This document shows positions 5,763-13,535 of a DNA stretch of 15,122 nucleotides, in pieces. The translations under genes and the position numbers were made by a program. Position 1 is the first letter of the stretch. Every line of letters begins with the position of its first letter. The notes under the pieces are model-generated. The model had not been told where the DNA came from, searched no databases, and saw only the letters and a list, made by a program, of their open reading frames with translations. The DNA comes from Actinomycetota bacterium (GTDB lineage Bacteria; Actinomycetota; Actinomycetes; Mycobacteriales; Mycobacteriaceae): positions 1 through 15,122 of the forward strand of contig SYAB01000180.1 in the NCBI GenBank assembly GCA_005787665.1. The letters are read 5' to 3'.

Positions 5763-7316
5763 CTAACACGGGCCACCCAGCACGGGATCCGGTCGGCATC
5801 CATTGCCCTGCAAGTTGATCGTGTCCGACCCGGGCAAACTGCCGTAAGCGCTGAACAGGCTTGTCGCCTCAAAGCCGAGCCACTCGGATGTTGGGCACAG
5901 GCGTCCAGCACAGGCCGTGTACTTGTTGCCCACGTTATCGACCTGAATCAGGACGGTGGTGTAGGCGTCGTCGGCGTCGGGGCCAAAGCCACCGCAGCCA
6001 GCCAGGCCCCAGGGATCACCACAGCCGTAACCTGAATCGAAAACCAGGGAGCCGTAGTTGTTGCTCGCGAAGTTGTAGGTGAACTGGAAGTCCATGGTCG
6101 CCCCTGGCGCAAGGGTGGCCGCCTGGAGCGCAGCGGGGTCGGAAATCCCGGCTCCGGCCGTCGGCGGGGCGGTGTACGGCGAGCTATAGCCGTCGCCGGT
6201 ATTGGCACCTTGGTAGTACAAGGTCGTCTGGCTGCCGTTGAAGACATGGAACGTCTCCAGCACTGGTCCGAAGATGCCACCGAGTTCCTCCTCCGACCGC
6301 GCGCCGCTGACCGTGATGGTCGTGCTTGTCCCGTCGGCCCTGTTCAGGTCGAGGAGATCCAGGGGTTTGCCGAGGACGCCCTGCAGCCAAGAACCGGTGG
6401 AATCCAAGGCCTTCACCGTGAAGCTGTCGGTGCCCGTGAACCCTTTGGCGTCCGGTGTGTAGGTGTAGGTGCCATCAGAAGCGACTTGTACGGCTCCTTG
6501 TCGAGGCGCACTGGTCACCACGAAGTTCACCGTGTCCGCGGTCGGGTCGAAGGCCACGATCTTGCCGTTGATCGGCCCGGCGGCGGTCGCGCTCGTCGTC
6601 TGCACGGCCTTGACGGTCGGCAGTTCATTGAAGAAGGTGCGGCGCACCAGAACGAGTGCTCCCTCGATTAATTGGATAACGCCGTTCTGCGGCAGGGTCT
6701 GCAGCCAACGGGCAGAGGAATCGAAGAAGTCGTTCACTGCCGCTCGGGCTGGCCTCACGAGGGTCTGATTCTGGGGACTCTGCGTTCGTGTCGGCGTCGA
6801 AGCTGCGCTGAGCTCCGCTGATTCCGACAGTCCTACCGGAGCCGTTGCACTCGGGAGGCTGGGGGTGTCGCCGGGGCTCGCAGCGAGAAGCGGCGCTGCG
6901 ATCGCCTCGCGCGAACGTGACACCCGGGCCGAGCTCGCCTTGATGGCGTCGGTCCGAGGGGGCGAGACCGTCGACGCCGCCGCGACCGGCGCCGCCGGAG
7001 AGCCGCCGGAATGCCGGGGCCGCGCCACCCCAGCCGGCGAGACTACCGCGCCGGCGGTTCCCCTCGGCTGAGTCACACTTTCGCCACGCAACCCCGCCCC
7101 GGCGCGGGCCCTGCCCGGCGAAGCGCCAGGCCCACGACGAACCGCGCCAGCGGCCTCCGCGTCGGCCGACGTCGCATCTACCCGCGACGTCCGGTGAGCC
7201 CCACCGCTGGCATCGTCCTCAGCCGCTGCTACAGGCGCACCCCACAGCAGCCCCGCCGCGACCACCGAACCAGCACACACCCGCGCCGACACTGCCCCAT
7301 GACCTGAACTCGACAT
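5763..7316 (-). CDS. Large secreted protein with one Ig/VCBS-like repeat and Cys-rich C-terminal domain
   Basis: A 517-residue exported protein. The signal peptide is residues 1-32 (hydrophobic AGSVVAAGLLWGAPVAAA, cut before EDD). Residues 33-190 form a low-complexity Ala/Ser/Pro/Arg linker. Residues 192-238 (DFFDSSARWLQTLP..., VRRTFFNELPTVKAVQT) are a short conserved-looking lead-in known from mycobacterial secreted Ig-like proteins. Residues 249-306 are one Ig/VCBS-type repeat: GKIVAFDPTAD, APRQGAVQVASDGTYTYTP, GFTGTDSFTVKALD. Residues 340-517 form an unrecognised domain with six Cys (432, 441, 469, 474, 507, 517). The start at 7316 has GGGAG-type spacing (GGGAG, 6 nt). An in-frame ATG at 7352 would add 12 residues and lies closer to the upstream motif at 7393-7412. 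The likely location is the cell envelope or outside; the function is unknown. Confidence 0.78.
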   Translation of the reverse strand: MSSSGHGAVSARVCAGSVVAAGLLWGAPVAAAEDDASGGAHRTSRVDATSADAEAAGAVRRGPGASPGRARAGAGLRGESVTQPRGTAGAVVSPAGVARPRHSGGSPAAPVAAASTVSPPRTDAIKASSARVSRSREAIAAPLLAASPGDTPSLPSATAPVGLSESAELSAASTPTRTQSPQNQTLVRPARAAVNDFFDSSARWLQTLPQNGVIQLIEGALVLVRRTFFNELPTVKAVQTTSATAAGPINGKIVAFDPTADTVNFVVTSAPRQGAVQVASDGTYTYTPDAKGFTGTDSFTVKALDSTGSWLQGVLGKPLDLLDLNRADGTSTTITVSGARSEEELGGIFGPVLETFHVFNGSQTTLYYQGANTGDGYSSPYTAPPTAGAGISDPAALQAATLAPGATMDFQFTYNFASNNYGSLVFDSGYGCGDPWGLAGCGGFGPDADDAYTTVLIQVDNVGNKYTACAGRLCPTSEWLGFEATSLFSAYGSLPGSDTINLQGNGCRPDPVLGGPC

Positions 7317-7682
7317 CCGACACTCCCGAATCGAAGACGACACCGCCGACATCGGCGGCGCCTACCTGAGCAGACCAGGGCTGACCACACCCTGTCTTGT
7401 ACCGAAACGACACCGTCCTCAGGGGCTAGCACCTTGCCGCCGCATTCGGCCAGCTGGCACAACCTCCCCGCGGCTCGGTGTCGGAATAGCAACTCCCGCA
7501 GAGGGTTTCGCACAGAAATGATCGCCGATACGGCGGGCAGGTCGATATTGACGTGCCCCGCGACCGGAGCCGCACGTTCGAACCGGTCGCGGTGGCCAAG
7601 CGCGAGCGGCGGACCACCGAAGTTAACGCTTACGCGCCAGGAAGCACGCCGTACTGGTCGACGGGACCGGGATGGTCAGCGG
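7317..7682. other. 366 bp intergenic region between the two secreted-protein genes
   Basis: This separates two minus-strand genes. It contains the 20-bp motif at 7393-7412 and a good ribosome site (GGGAG) just before 7316. Positions 7413-7682 show no convincing gene; the open frames there are short, GC-driven and lack family resemblance. I see no clear terminator for the hydrolase gene ending at 7683. Confidence 0.6.
7393..7412 (-). promoter_or_regulatory. Conserved 20-bp motif, copy 1
   Basis: Minus strand TGTCGTTTCGGTACAAGACA, differing at one base from copy 2 (10167-10186). It points toward the secreted-protein gene, ending 40 nt before the ATG at 7352 and 76 nt before the ATG at 7316. 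The ends (TGTC...GACA) are mutually inverted. It could be an activator site or an unusual promoter element; the factor is unknown. Confidence 0.5.
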
Positions 7683-10136
7683 CTAAGGCGTTGCCGCCCG
7701 AACCGGCAGGTCGAGGCGGACGTCGGAGATCTTGATCGCGCCGAGCGCCCCGAGGTTGGAGTAGGGCAGACCGTAGATCTCCCCGACCGGCAGCCCGGTC
7801 GGGTTGAGGACCGGTGTCGAGGCCCCGATCTGAAGCGACAGGGTGTCGGTCTCGGCGCCGGGGGCGGTGTAGGCGATGTCGTTGAGCGCGATGGTGACGG
7901 TGCGGGGCCGGCCGTCGAGGGTGACCGGCACCGGCGTGACGATTTGGCCCACGACGTAGGGGAAGGGGGTGCTGGTGTCGACCACGCTGGCGTACACCGC
8001 GCTGCCAGTGCCCAGGCCGTGGTAGGTGAAGCTCAGGGTGGGTGACCCGACGACCTGGCTGCCCGGCGGCGGGGTCAGCGGGATCCGCAGGCTTCCGCCG
8101 AGCAGCGGCACGATGCCCAGCACCCCGCCGGAGTCGGTGGCGGTGTAGGGCTGCGGCTGATTGAAGCCGGGGTCATAGGGCATCAGCGACGAGAAGTGGT
8201 AGGTGCCAGCCTGGTCGAACCACTGGAACCGGGGTATGGCGTCGGCCGGGGTTCCGCTGTCGGCCACATACTGATCCAGCCAGCGCAGGGTGTCACCCAT
8301 GACCACCGACGTCTGGCCGGACAGGCCGGGATTGTTGCAGCCGCCCGGGCCGGGCGTATGCCCACCGCAGAACCAGATCATCTTGACCGGGGTGCCGTAC
8401 GGGTTGGCCTCGATCGCCATCGCAGTGTCCACGGCCTGCCGCAGTGGCACCAGCGAATCCACCGTGCCCTGGATCAGCAAGGTCGGGGCACTCACCTGTG
8501 CCAGCAACGCGGTGGGGCCGGCCGATCCCAGGAACGCCTGTGACGTCTGGCTCAGCCAGCCCAGTGCCGTGCCGGTCGCGAACGCGGCCAGCCCCTGCGA
8601 GTTCAGTCGCAGCACCGGCCACTGCCACCCGTTGGCGTGCGCAGCGCGCGGGCCGAGCGAGTTCGCCTGGGCGAGTTCGGAGAGGAAAACCAGCCCGTAC
8701 AGGGTGGAGAACTGCTTCCCCGGATAGATCGCGGTGTTCAACGAGTTCCAGGTGATGGCCGGCACGGTGGCTCTGATCCGCGGGTCGGTGGCGGCGACGT
8801 TGAGTTGGATCGCCCCGCCGCCGGAACCGCCGGCCGATCCGACCAGCGGGACCCCGCTGGAATCGGTCTTGATCTGCGCCACAGCGGGATTGGCCGGGGT
8901 GGTGGTCCAGTCGATGATCGCCGATATGTCGCGGCCCTCGAAGAACGGGCTGTAGAACTGCCACTGCCCGCCGGAGGCGAACGTGCCGCGGCTGTCCCAG
9001 GTGATCACGTTGAAGCCCCCGCCGCCGGAATAGACCCCGGGGAAGGCGTCGTCGCGGAACACCTTGATGCCGGGCACGGGGGCGGTCCCGGTCAGGGGTG
9101 GGGAGTACTGGTTGTACAGGGTGTCCGGGTCGGTGTAGCCGATCGAGAACAGTCCCGCGTTGAGCAGAACAGTCGGGGCCGACGTCACCGAACCGGTCGC
9201 GACGTTGGTGGCCGGGAAGTAGTTGACCCGGATCGGGGTGCCGTCGAAGGAGATCACGGTGTCGGTGAAGGCGGTCGGTCGGCCCGCGGCCAGACCGGCC
9301 GGGGTCTCTGCGAAGGTCACCACCTGTGAGGTGCCGATCAGCGGCGCCAGGAGTGTGCTCACGATCGGGGTCGATCGGGTCGCGGAGAGCAGAGACGACG
9401 CCAGCGCCCCGATCAGCGGCAGGCCGGTGAGGAAGGCATCGAACGGGGTGACCTCGGTGACGGCGATCTGGAAGCTCTCGATGGTGCCCGGATTGGTCAG
9501 CGCCACCGCCGCGGGCAAGTAGGTGAACTCGCCCTGCGAGCCGAAGATCGGTGTGCTGGTGTTGGGGTCGGACGCGAGACTGCCACCCAGGCTCGGCGCG
9601 GAGACCTGCGAGAACCTCAGCGGCAGCGTCGAGGTGGCGCCAAGCGTGCCGCGCAGCAGACCGGCATCCCACTCCACCGTGGGGGCGAGGGCGATCGGCC
9701 CCGCCGCCGCGGTCTGGTCGTTGCCTGACGCTGCGGCCACCGGCGGCGCAGCGGAATCAGCCGACGCTGCGGATGTCCGAGCCGTGTGCGGTTGCCCGGT
9801 TGTCGCCGCCCCGGGAACGGCGCGAGGTGTCGTCGCCGGCCTCGTCAGATGGGCGCGGTCTCGGCCGCCGGCATCGTTTGCTTTGGCGGGGTTCGGCGGT
9901 GTCAGCTTGGAGAAAGGCGACGCGGTTGACGCGCGCTGGGATGGACGCCGTGCAGTCACCGCCCGGGGACCGGCTGACACAGGGCTGTTCGCCGCGGATT
10001 CGACATCGCCGCCACCGGTGTCCGCCCATGCCCGCCCCTGCGTTTGCGGCACCGTCACCGACAACCCGAGCGCGATGATGACACCACCCAACCCGGCAGC
10101 GGCACCCATTCTGGACGCCCATGGACCGCAACTCAT
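7683..10136 (-). CDS. Secreted CocE/X-Pro dipeptidyl-peptidase (S15)-type alpha/beta hydrolase
   Basis: An 817-residue exported enzyme. The signal peptide runs to about residue 38 (hydrophobic GLGGVIIALGLSVTV; RAWADTGGG around the cut). Residues 40-150 are an Ala/Pro/Thr-rich linker, and 155-275 an Ig-like or beta region. The hydrolase core starts near 290: ISFDGTPIRVNYFPA, then VITWDSRGTFASGG (378-390), the S15/CocE oxyanion-region pattern. The nucleophile is probably Ser438 in GGSGG, the acid Asp560 in LIQGTVDSLVPL and the base His593 in CGGHTPG. Residues 690-817 form the C-terminal jelly-roll-like domain of the family (LSFTYHGLG...). S15/CocE relatives cleave Xaa-Pro peptides or esters; the substrate here is unknown. 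ATG 10136 gives a basic n-region; ATG 10109 is an alternative. A 20-bp motif shared with the neighbouring gene lies 30 nt upstream. Confidence 0.85.
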   Translation of the reverse strand: MSCGPWASRMGAAAGLGGVIIALGLSVTVPQTQGRAWADTGGGDVESAANSPVSAGPRAVTARRPSQRASTASPFSKLTPPNPAKANDAGGRDRAHLTRPATTPRAVPGAATTGQPHTARTSAASADSAAPPVAAASGNDQTAAAGPIALAPTVEWDAGLLRGTLGATSTLPLRFSQVSAPSLGGSLASDPNTSTPIFGSQGEFTYLPAAVALTNPGTIESFQIAVTEVTPFDAFLTGLPLIGALASSLLSATRSTPIVSTLLAPLIGTSQVVTFAETPAGLAAGRPTAFTDTVISFDGTPIRVNYFPATNVATGSVTSAPTVLLNAGLFSIGYTDPDTLYNQYSPPLTGTAPVPGIKVFRDDAFPGVYSGGGGFNVITWDSRGTFASGGQWQFYSPFFEGRDISAIIDWTTTPANPAVAQIKTDSSGVPLVGSAGGSGGGAIQLNVAATDPRIRATVPAITWNSLNTAIYPGKQFSTLYGLVFLSELAQANSLGPRAAHANGWQWPVLRLNSQGLAAFATGTALGWLSQTSQAFLGSAGPTALLAQVSAPTLLIQGTVDSLVPLRQAVDTAMAIEANPYGTPVKMIWFCGGHTPGPGGCNNPGLSGQTSVVMGDTLRWLDQYVADSGTPADAIPRFQWFDQAGTYHFSSLMPYDPGFNQPQPYTATDSGGVLGIVPLLGGSLRIPLTPPPGSQVVGSPTLSFTYHGLGTGSAVYASVVDTSTPFPYVVGQIVTPVPVTLDGRPRTVTIALNDIAYTAPGAETDTLSLQIGASTPVLNPTGLPVGEIYGLPYSNLGALGAIKISDVRLDLPVRAATP

Positions 10137-10166
10137 ACGCCGTGGGTACCGCGTGGACCGCGGGGC

Positions 10167-10186
10167 TGTCTTGTATCGAAACGACA
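10167..10186 (-). promoter_or_regulatory. Conserved 20-bp motif, copy 2
   Basis: Minus strand TGTCGTTTCGATACAAGACA, 19 of 20 identical to copy 1 and oriented toward the hydrolase gene, 30 nt from its ATG. With copy 3 it forms a large inverted repeat (17-bp arms, 16 matching, 30-bp spacer) in the divergent promoter region. Confidence 0.5.
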
Positions 10187-10216
10187 ACCGATGCCACGAA
10201 CACCCCACCTCCGGTC

Positions 10217-10233
10217 TGTCGCTTCGATACAAG
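10217..10233 (+). promoter_or_regulatory. Conserved motif, copy 3 (17 bp core)
   Basis: Plus strand TGTCGCTTCGATACAAG differs from copy 2 at one base of 17 and points toward the FKBP lipoprotein gene, ending 67 nt before its GTG. The trailing GACA of the other copies is not kept here. Confidence 0.45.
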
Positions 10234-10287
10234 GCCCTGGTCGCACGCCAGCGCGGTTCGGTGCGACGCCCCGGGATCGCCGACCTG

Positions 10288-10293
10288 TAGCGT
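10288..10293 (+). promoter_or_regulatory. -10 box of the lipoprotein pair (candidate leaderless start)
   Basis: TAGCGT (form TANNNT, preceded by TG) lies 7 nt before the GTG at 10301, so the transcript may begin on or next to the start codon. No Shine-Dalgarno sequence precedes that GTG. Confidence 0.45.
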
Positions 10294-10300
10294 GTCGTCC

Positions 10301-10912
10301 GTGAATTCCCCCCGTGTCTCCCCCGCCCTTGTCCTGCTTTCCGGTGCGGCCGCGCTTGTTCTGACGTTGTCGGCCTGTGGCTCCAAGACGGAGGACGCGG
10401 CGGGGCCCTCTGTCGCCTCGTCGGCCGAGTCGTCCATCGCCAAGGCGGCCGCCGACGGATGTCCCTCCACGGCGCCCACCGATGCCGGGACACCGCAGTG
10501 GACGCTGCCGGGTGCAACCGGCAGCGTTGCGGTGACCGGGTCCACCGACACCGCCGCACCGGTCGTGACCGTGGAGGCCCCGTTCAGCGTGACCGAGACC
10601 CAGGTGAAGACCTTGAGCGCCGGCGACGGTCCGGTCGTGGCGCCCACGGCGACGGTGTCGGTCTGCTACATGGGCGTCAACGGGCGCGACGGTTCGGTGT
10701 TCGACAGCAGCTACGAGCGCGGCGAGCCGGCGCAGTTCCCGCTCGACGGGGTGGTGCCCGGGTTCCAGAAGGCCATCTCGGGACAGAAGGTCGGCTCGAC
10801 AGTGGCGGTCGCCATGACCTCGGCCGACGGCTACCCCAACGGTCAGCCCCGCGCCGGCATCGAGGCCGGCGACTCACTCATCTTCGCGATCAAGATTCTC
10901 GGCGCAAACTGA
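10301..10912 (+). CDS. FKBP-type peptidyl-prolyl isomerase lipoprotein
   Basis: A 203-residue lipoprotein. The signal peptide ends in the lipobox LSAC (Cys26 lipidated), followed by a Ser/Ala-rich tether. Residues about 95-203 are one FKBP domain: VCYMGVNGRDG (the YxG strand), SVFDSSYERG (Phe134-Asp135 of the binding pocket), FPLDGVVPGFQKAISGQKVGS (VVPGF in place of the usual VIPGW) and MTSADGYPNGQP, closing with LIFAIKIL. FKBPs catalyse cis-trans turning of Xaa-Pro bonds; outside the membrane they help exported proteins fold. The pocket Trp is Phe here, a common change that may reduce FK506 binding. I chose GTG 10301 by its -10 box and hydrophobic h-region; GTG 10292 is an alternative. The next gene starts 4 bp after the stop, so they form an operon. 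Confidence 0.88.
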   Translation: MNSPRVSPALVLLSGAAALVLTLSACGSKTEDAAGPSVASSAESSIAKAAADGCPSTAPTDAGTPQWTLPGATGSVAVTGSTDTAAPVVTVEAPFSVTETQVKTLSAGDGPVVAPTATVSVCYMGVNGRDGSVFDSSYERGEPAQFPLDGVVPGFQKAISGQKVGSTVAVAMTSADGYPNGQPRAGIEAGDSLIFAIKILGAN

Positions 10913-10916
10913 GACG

Positions 10917-11972
10917 ATGACATTGCGCCATCCGCTTCTGGCCCTCCTCGTCGTCCTCGGCATCCTGGTCAGCGGGTGCGGCAATTCCACATCCGGCTCG
11001 GATGCCACCACCTCCCCCAGCGCTCCCGAGGTGACCTTGACCGTCTACAGCGCCGGCGGTCTCGGTGCCTGGTACCAGAGCCGGTTCGAGGATTTCACCA
11101 AAGAGACCGGCATCAAGGTCGACCTGGTGGAGGCCGGCTCGGGTGAAGTGGTGTCGCGCGTTCAGGACCCGGAGTCGACGGCCGATCTCCTGGTCGTGCT
11201 GCCCCCGTTCATCCAGAAGGCCGCCCGGGCGGGTCTGCTGCAACCCAGCGACGCCGACGTCACCGGGATCACCTCACAGGTGGTCGGCCCCGCCGCCCTC
11301 TACGTCCCCATCGTCAACAACGCGCTGGGTTTCATCGCCAACCCAGCAGCCGATCCACCTCCGGTCACCTGGGACGACCTGCTCAACCCGGCGCTGAAGG
11401 GCAAACTTCAGTACTCCACGCCGGGTGAGGCCGGTGACGGCACGGCGATGCTGCTGCTGCTGCAGCACCTGATGGGCAACCAGGCCGCCCTGGACTACCT
11501 GGTGAGACTCCAGTCGAACAATGTCGGCCCGTCCCCCTCCACCAGCGCGCTCCAGCCGAAGGTCAGCAGCGGCGAACTACTGGTCGCCAACGGCGACGTC
11601 CAGATGAACCTCGCGTCGATCAAGAACGACAACTCGGCGTTCTCCGTCTTCTTCCCGGCGATGCCCGACGGCAGCCGAACCACCATCTCGATCCCCTATG
11701 TCGCCGGCGTGACGCTCAACGCCCCCCACCCCGCGGAGGCCAAGAAACTACTGGCCTACCTGATCTCCGAAGCGGTGCAGAAGACCGTGGCAACCGAGGC
11801 CTTCGGCATTCCGGTGCTCGATGCGGTCGCCCGTGAGACCGCGGGTGACACCGGGGAGATGACGCCCACCGGACTGCTGAAAGACGTGACGGTGTGGGTT
11901 CCCGAGTGGACCGCGGTGCTCGCCGATATCGACGCCGACGTCGCCGCCTATCGCGGAGCGGTCGGCCGCTGA
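10917..11972 (+). CDS. Extracellular solute-binding lipoprotein, Fe3+/aminoethylphosphonate-type
   Basis: A 351-residue lipoprotein with signal peptide and lipobox VSGC (Cys21). The mature part reads as a class of periplasmic binding protein with two lobes: LTVYSAGGLGAWYQSRFEDFTKETGIKVDLVEAGSGEVVSRV is the opening typical of Fe(III)-, thiamine- and 2-aminoethylphosphonate-binding proteins, followed by DLLVVLPPFIQKAARAGLLQ, PVTWDDLLNPALKGKLQYSTP and IPYVAGVTLNAPHPAEAKKLLAYL. It should capture a small ligand outside the membrane for an ABC importer, perhaps 2-aminoethylphosphonate or iron. No permease or ATPase gene follows; the next gene is convergent. It is therefore an orphan subunit as seen here, or partners lie elsewhere. 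It starts 4 bp after the FKBP lipoprotein gene. Confidence 0.82.
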   Translation: MTLRHPLLALLVVLGILVSGCGNSTSGSDATTSPSAPEVTLTVYSAGGLGAWYQSRFEDFTKETGIKVDLVEAGSGEVVSRVQDPESTADLLVVLPPFIQKAARAGLLQPSDADVTGITSQVVGPAALYVPIVNNALGFIANPAADPPPVTWDDLLNPALKGKLQYSTPGEAGDGTAMLLLLQHLMGNQAALDYLVRLQSNNVGPSPSTSALQPKVSSGELLVANGDVQMNLASIKNDNSAFSVFFPAMPDGSRTTISIPYVAGVTLNAPHPAEAKKLLAYLISEAVQKTVATEAFGIPVLDAVARETAGDTGEMTPTGLLKDVTVWVPEWTAVLADIDADVAAYRGAVGR

Positions 11973-11981
11973 CCGGAGGCG

Positions 11982-13514
11982 TCACGCCGGTGAGAAGCTC
12001 CCGTGGAAACCCTGCGGGATGTGGTGGGTGAGTTGAGCGGTGGCGACCGGCCCCCGATCGAGGTCCTTGGCGTCGAGGATGACAAGCCGTGAGGTGTGCC
12101 GATCGGCCTGGTATTCCACTGACAGCAGCCAGCCGTCGTCCTCGTCGGTCGAGCCCGGCCGCGGCGTGAACACCGGCTCGCAGAAGCTGTTGCCGGGCGT
12201 CGTTGCCACGTAGGCGGTTTCGGAGCTGTCGGCGAGATCGAGCTTGGTGATGCCGTCGTAGAGCGTGCCCAGGGTGTGCTTGGTGTTGTAGTAGGCGAAC
12301 CGGTGCGGACGACCTTCGCGGTCAGGGTGGTGTCGCGGGAACTCGCAGGTCCGGTCGGTGAGTTGCGTCCGGATCACCCGATCGGTGGCGGTGATGCGAA
12401 AGCGGGTGAACTCCGAGGACACGTGATCCATTGGGCTGGTCCGGAACCTGGCGATGCAGTCCAGCAGGTCCCCGTTGGGGTAGGTGATGACATCGAGCAC
12501 CACGTCACCACGATCGTCGTAGGCGTTGCTGAGATGGAACTGCAGGACCGCGTCGTGCTCGATGCGACGGATCGGACCACCGTCCCTGGGAATCAGGACG
12601 AAGGAACTGCCACGTTCCGGCCGATAGTGTATCCCGTCGCCGAATGACCTCAGCCCCAGCGCAATCGGGATCCCGTCGGGGATGATCGGCGAGATGAGGA
12701 ACACCAGGTACCGCTCGGTGATCGCGAAGTCATGCACCATCGCCACATAGGGCAGCGACAGGGATCGGTAGTGCTTGAGCCTGCCTCCGCGGTCGGTCCG
12801 GTAGACCCGCAGGTGCGGGGTCGGGATGAACTCGACGCCGAAGTTGAACATCTCACCGCTGCTCGGACAGAAGCACGGATGCGCGGAATATGTTCCCATC
12901 CAACGGAGTTCGCCCCCGAAACGGCGCAGACCCCGGGTCTCCAGGGTCTCGGGGTCCACTTCGTGCGGTGGGCCGCCCTCCCACAGCGCATAGAGATGGC
13001 CGGCGTGCTCGACAACGTTGGTGTTCGCCAGGTTCGGCGGTAGCCGGCCCACGTTGGCCAGCCATCCCCCGGTGGCGTCGGTCCCGAGATGGCGGGTCCC
13101 GCCCTTGCCCCGGAAATGCTGGGTGCGGACGTAGCGGTTGCGGTAGTGCACCGTACCGGCCCGCATGGTGAACGCCGAGATCATGCCGTCGCCGTCGAAG
13201 AGGTGATGCAACTGCCGGCCGGTGTGGTCCACCCACCGGCCCGGACCGTTGCGGTAGAGCGTTCCGGCGAGGTCGTCGGGGATACTCCCCTTGACCGCCC
13301 CCTGCCCATCGGTGACGTCATTGATGATGTCGTAGTCGTACTCAGTGTCCTGGGCTTCGCTCACACCGAGGCTGCGCAGGTCAACGGGATCCATCCTCGC
13401 CAGTCGGTCTCTTGCCCGGTCGCACTCGAGGGCATCCAGGGAGTCCAGATAGGCCCGCAGGCCGGGCAGGTCGGTGAGGTCAGGCCTCACGACGGCGGGA
13501 GCGGAGCGAGCCAC
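11982..13514 (-). CDS. Carotenoid cleavage oxygenase (RPE65/CCO family)
   Basis: A 510-residue non-haem iron enzyme that splits a double bond of carotenoids or apocarotenoids (some relatives split stilbenes) with O2. The four iron-binding histidines are visible: His212 (SAHPCF), His261 (MVHDFA), His327 (FHLSNAYD) and His504 (GFHGSF near the end). The three second-shell glutamates also fit by spacing: Glu179 (LWEGG), Glu391 (CEFP) and Glu446 (CEPVF). GTLYRNGPGR (84-93) is the usual N-terminal signature. There is no signal peptide, so it acts in the cytoplasm, possibly membrane-bound through hydrophobic patches. GTG 13514 is preceded by GAGGAGGG, a strong ribosome site with short spacing. It follows the DUF732 gene by 21 bp. 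No carotenoid synthesis gene is in the window, so the substrate is unknown. Confidence 0.92.
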   Translation of the reverse strand: MARSAPAVVRPDLTDLPGLRAYLDSLDALECDRARDRLARMDPVDLRSLGVSEAQDTEYDYDIINDVTDGQGAVKGSIPDDLAGTLYRNGPGRWVDHTGRQLHHLFDGDGMISAFTMRAGTVHYRNRYVRTQHFRGKGGTRHLGTDATGGWLANVGRLPPNLANTNVVEHAGHLYALWEGGPPHEVDPETLETRGLRRFGGELRWMGTYSAHPCFCPSSGEMFNFGVEFIPTPHLRVYRTDRGGRLKHYRSLSLPYVAMVHDFAITERYLVFLISPIIPDGIPIALGLRSFGDGIHYRPERGSSFVLIPRDGGPIRRIEHDAVLQFHLSNAYDDRGDVVLDVITYPNGDLLDCIARFRTSPMDHVSSEFTRFRITATDRVIRTQLTDRTCEFPRHHPDREGRPHRFAYYNTKHTLGTLYDGITKLDLADSSETAYVATTPGNSFCEPVFTPRPGSTDEDDGWLLSVEYQADRHTSRLVILDAKDLDRGPVATAQLTHHIPQGFHGSFSPA

Positions 13515-13535
13515 GGGCCCTCCTCGGGAGCGGAA

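Noticed and set aside
7426..7682. Short open frames on both strands in the gap between the secreted-protein genes
   Set aside because: All 60-200 codons with biased composition, no start context and no resemblance to known proteins.
8293..9672. 459-codon minus-strand frame inside the hydrolase gene
   Set aside because: Frame-shifted shadow, Arg/His/Pro-rich; the true frame shows the S15-type motifs across the same bases.
9757..10647. Minus-strand frame spanning the divergent promoter region
   Set aside because: Crosses the signal-peptide end of the hydrolase and the FKBP gene with no recognisable features.
11972..11995. GGCG-TCA-CGCC hairpin between the convergent binding-protein and oxygenase genes
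   Set aside because: Stem of only four clean pairs with a 3-nt loop and no T tract; too weak to call a bidirectional terminator.
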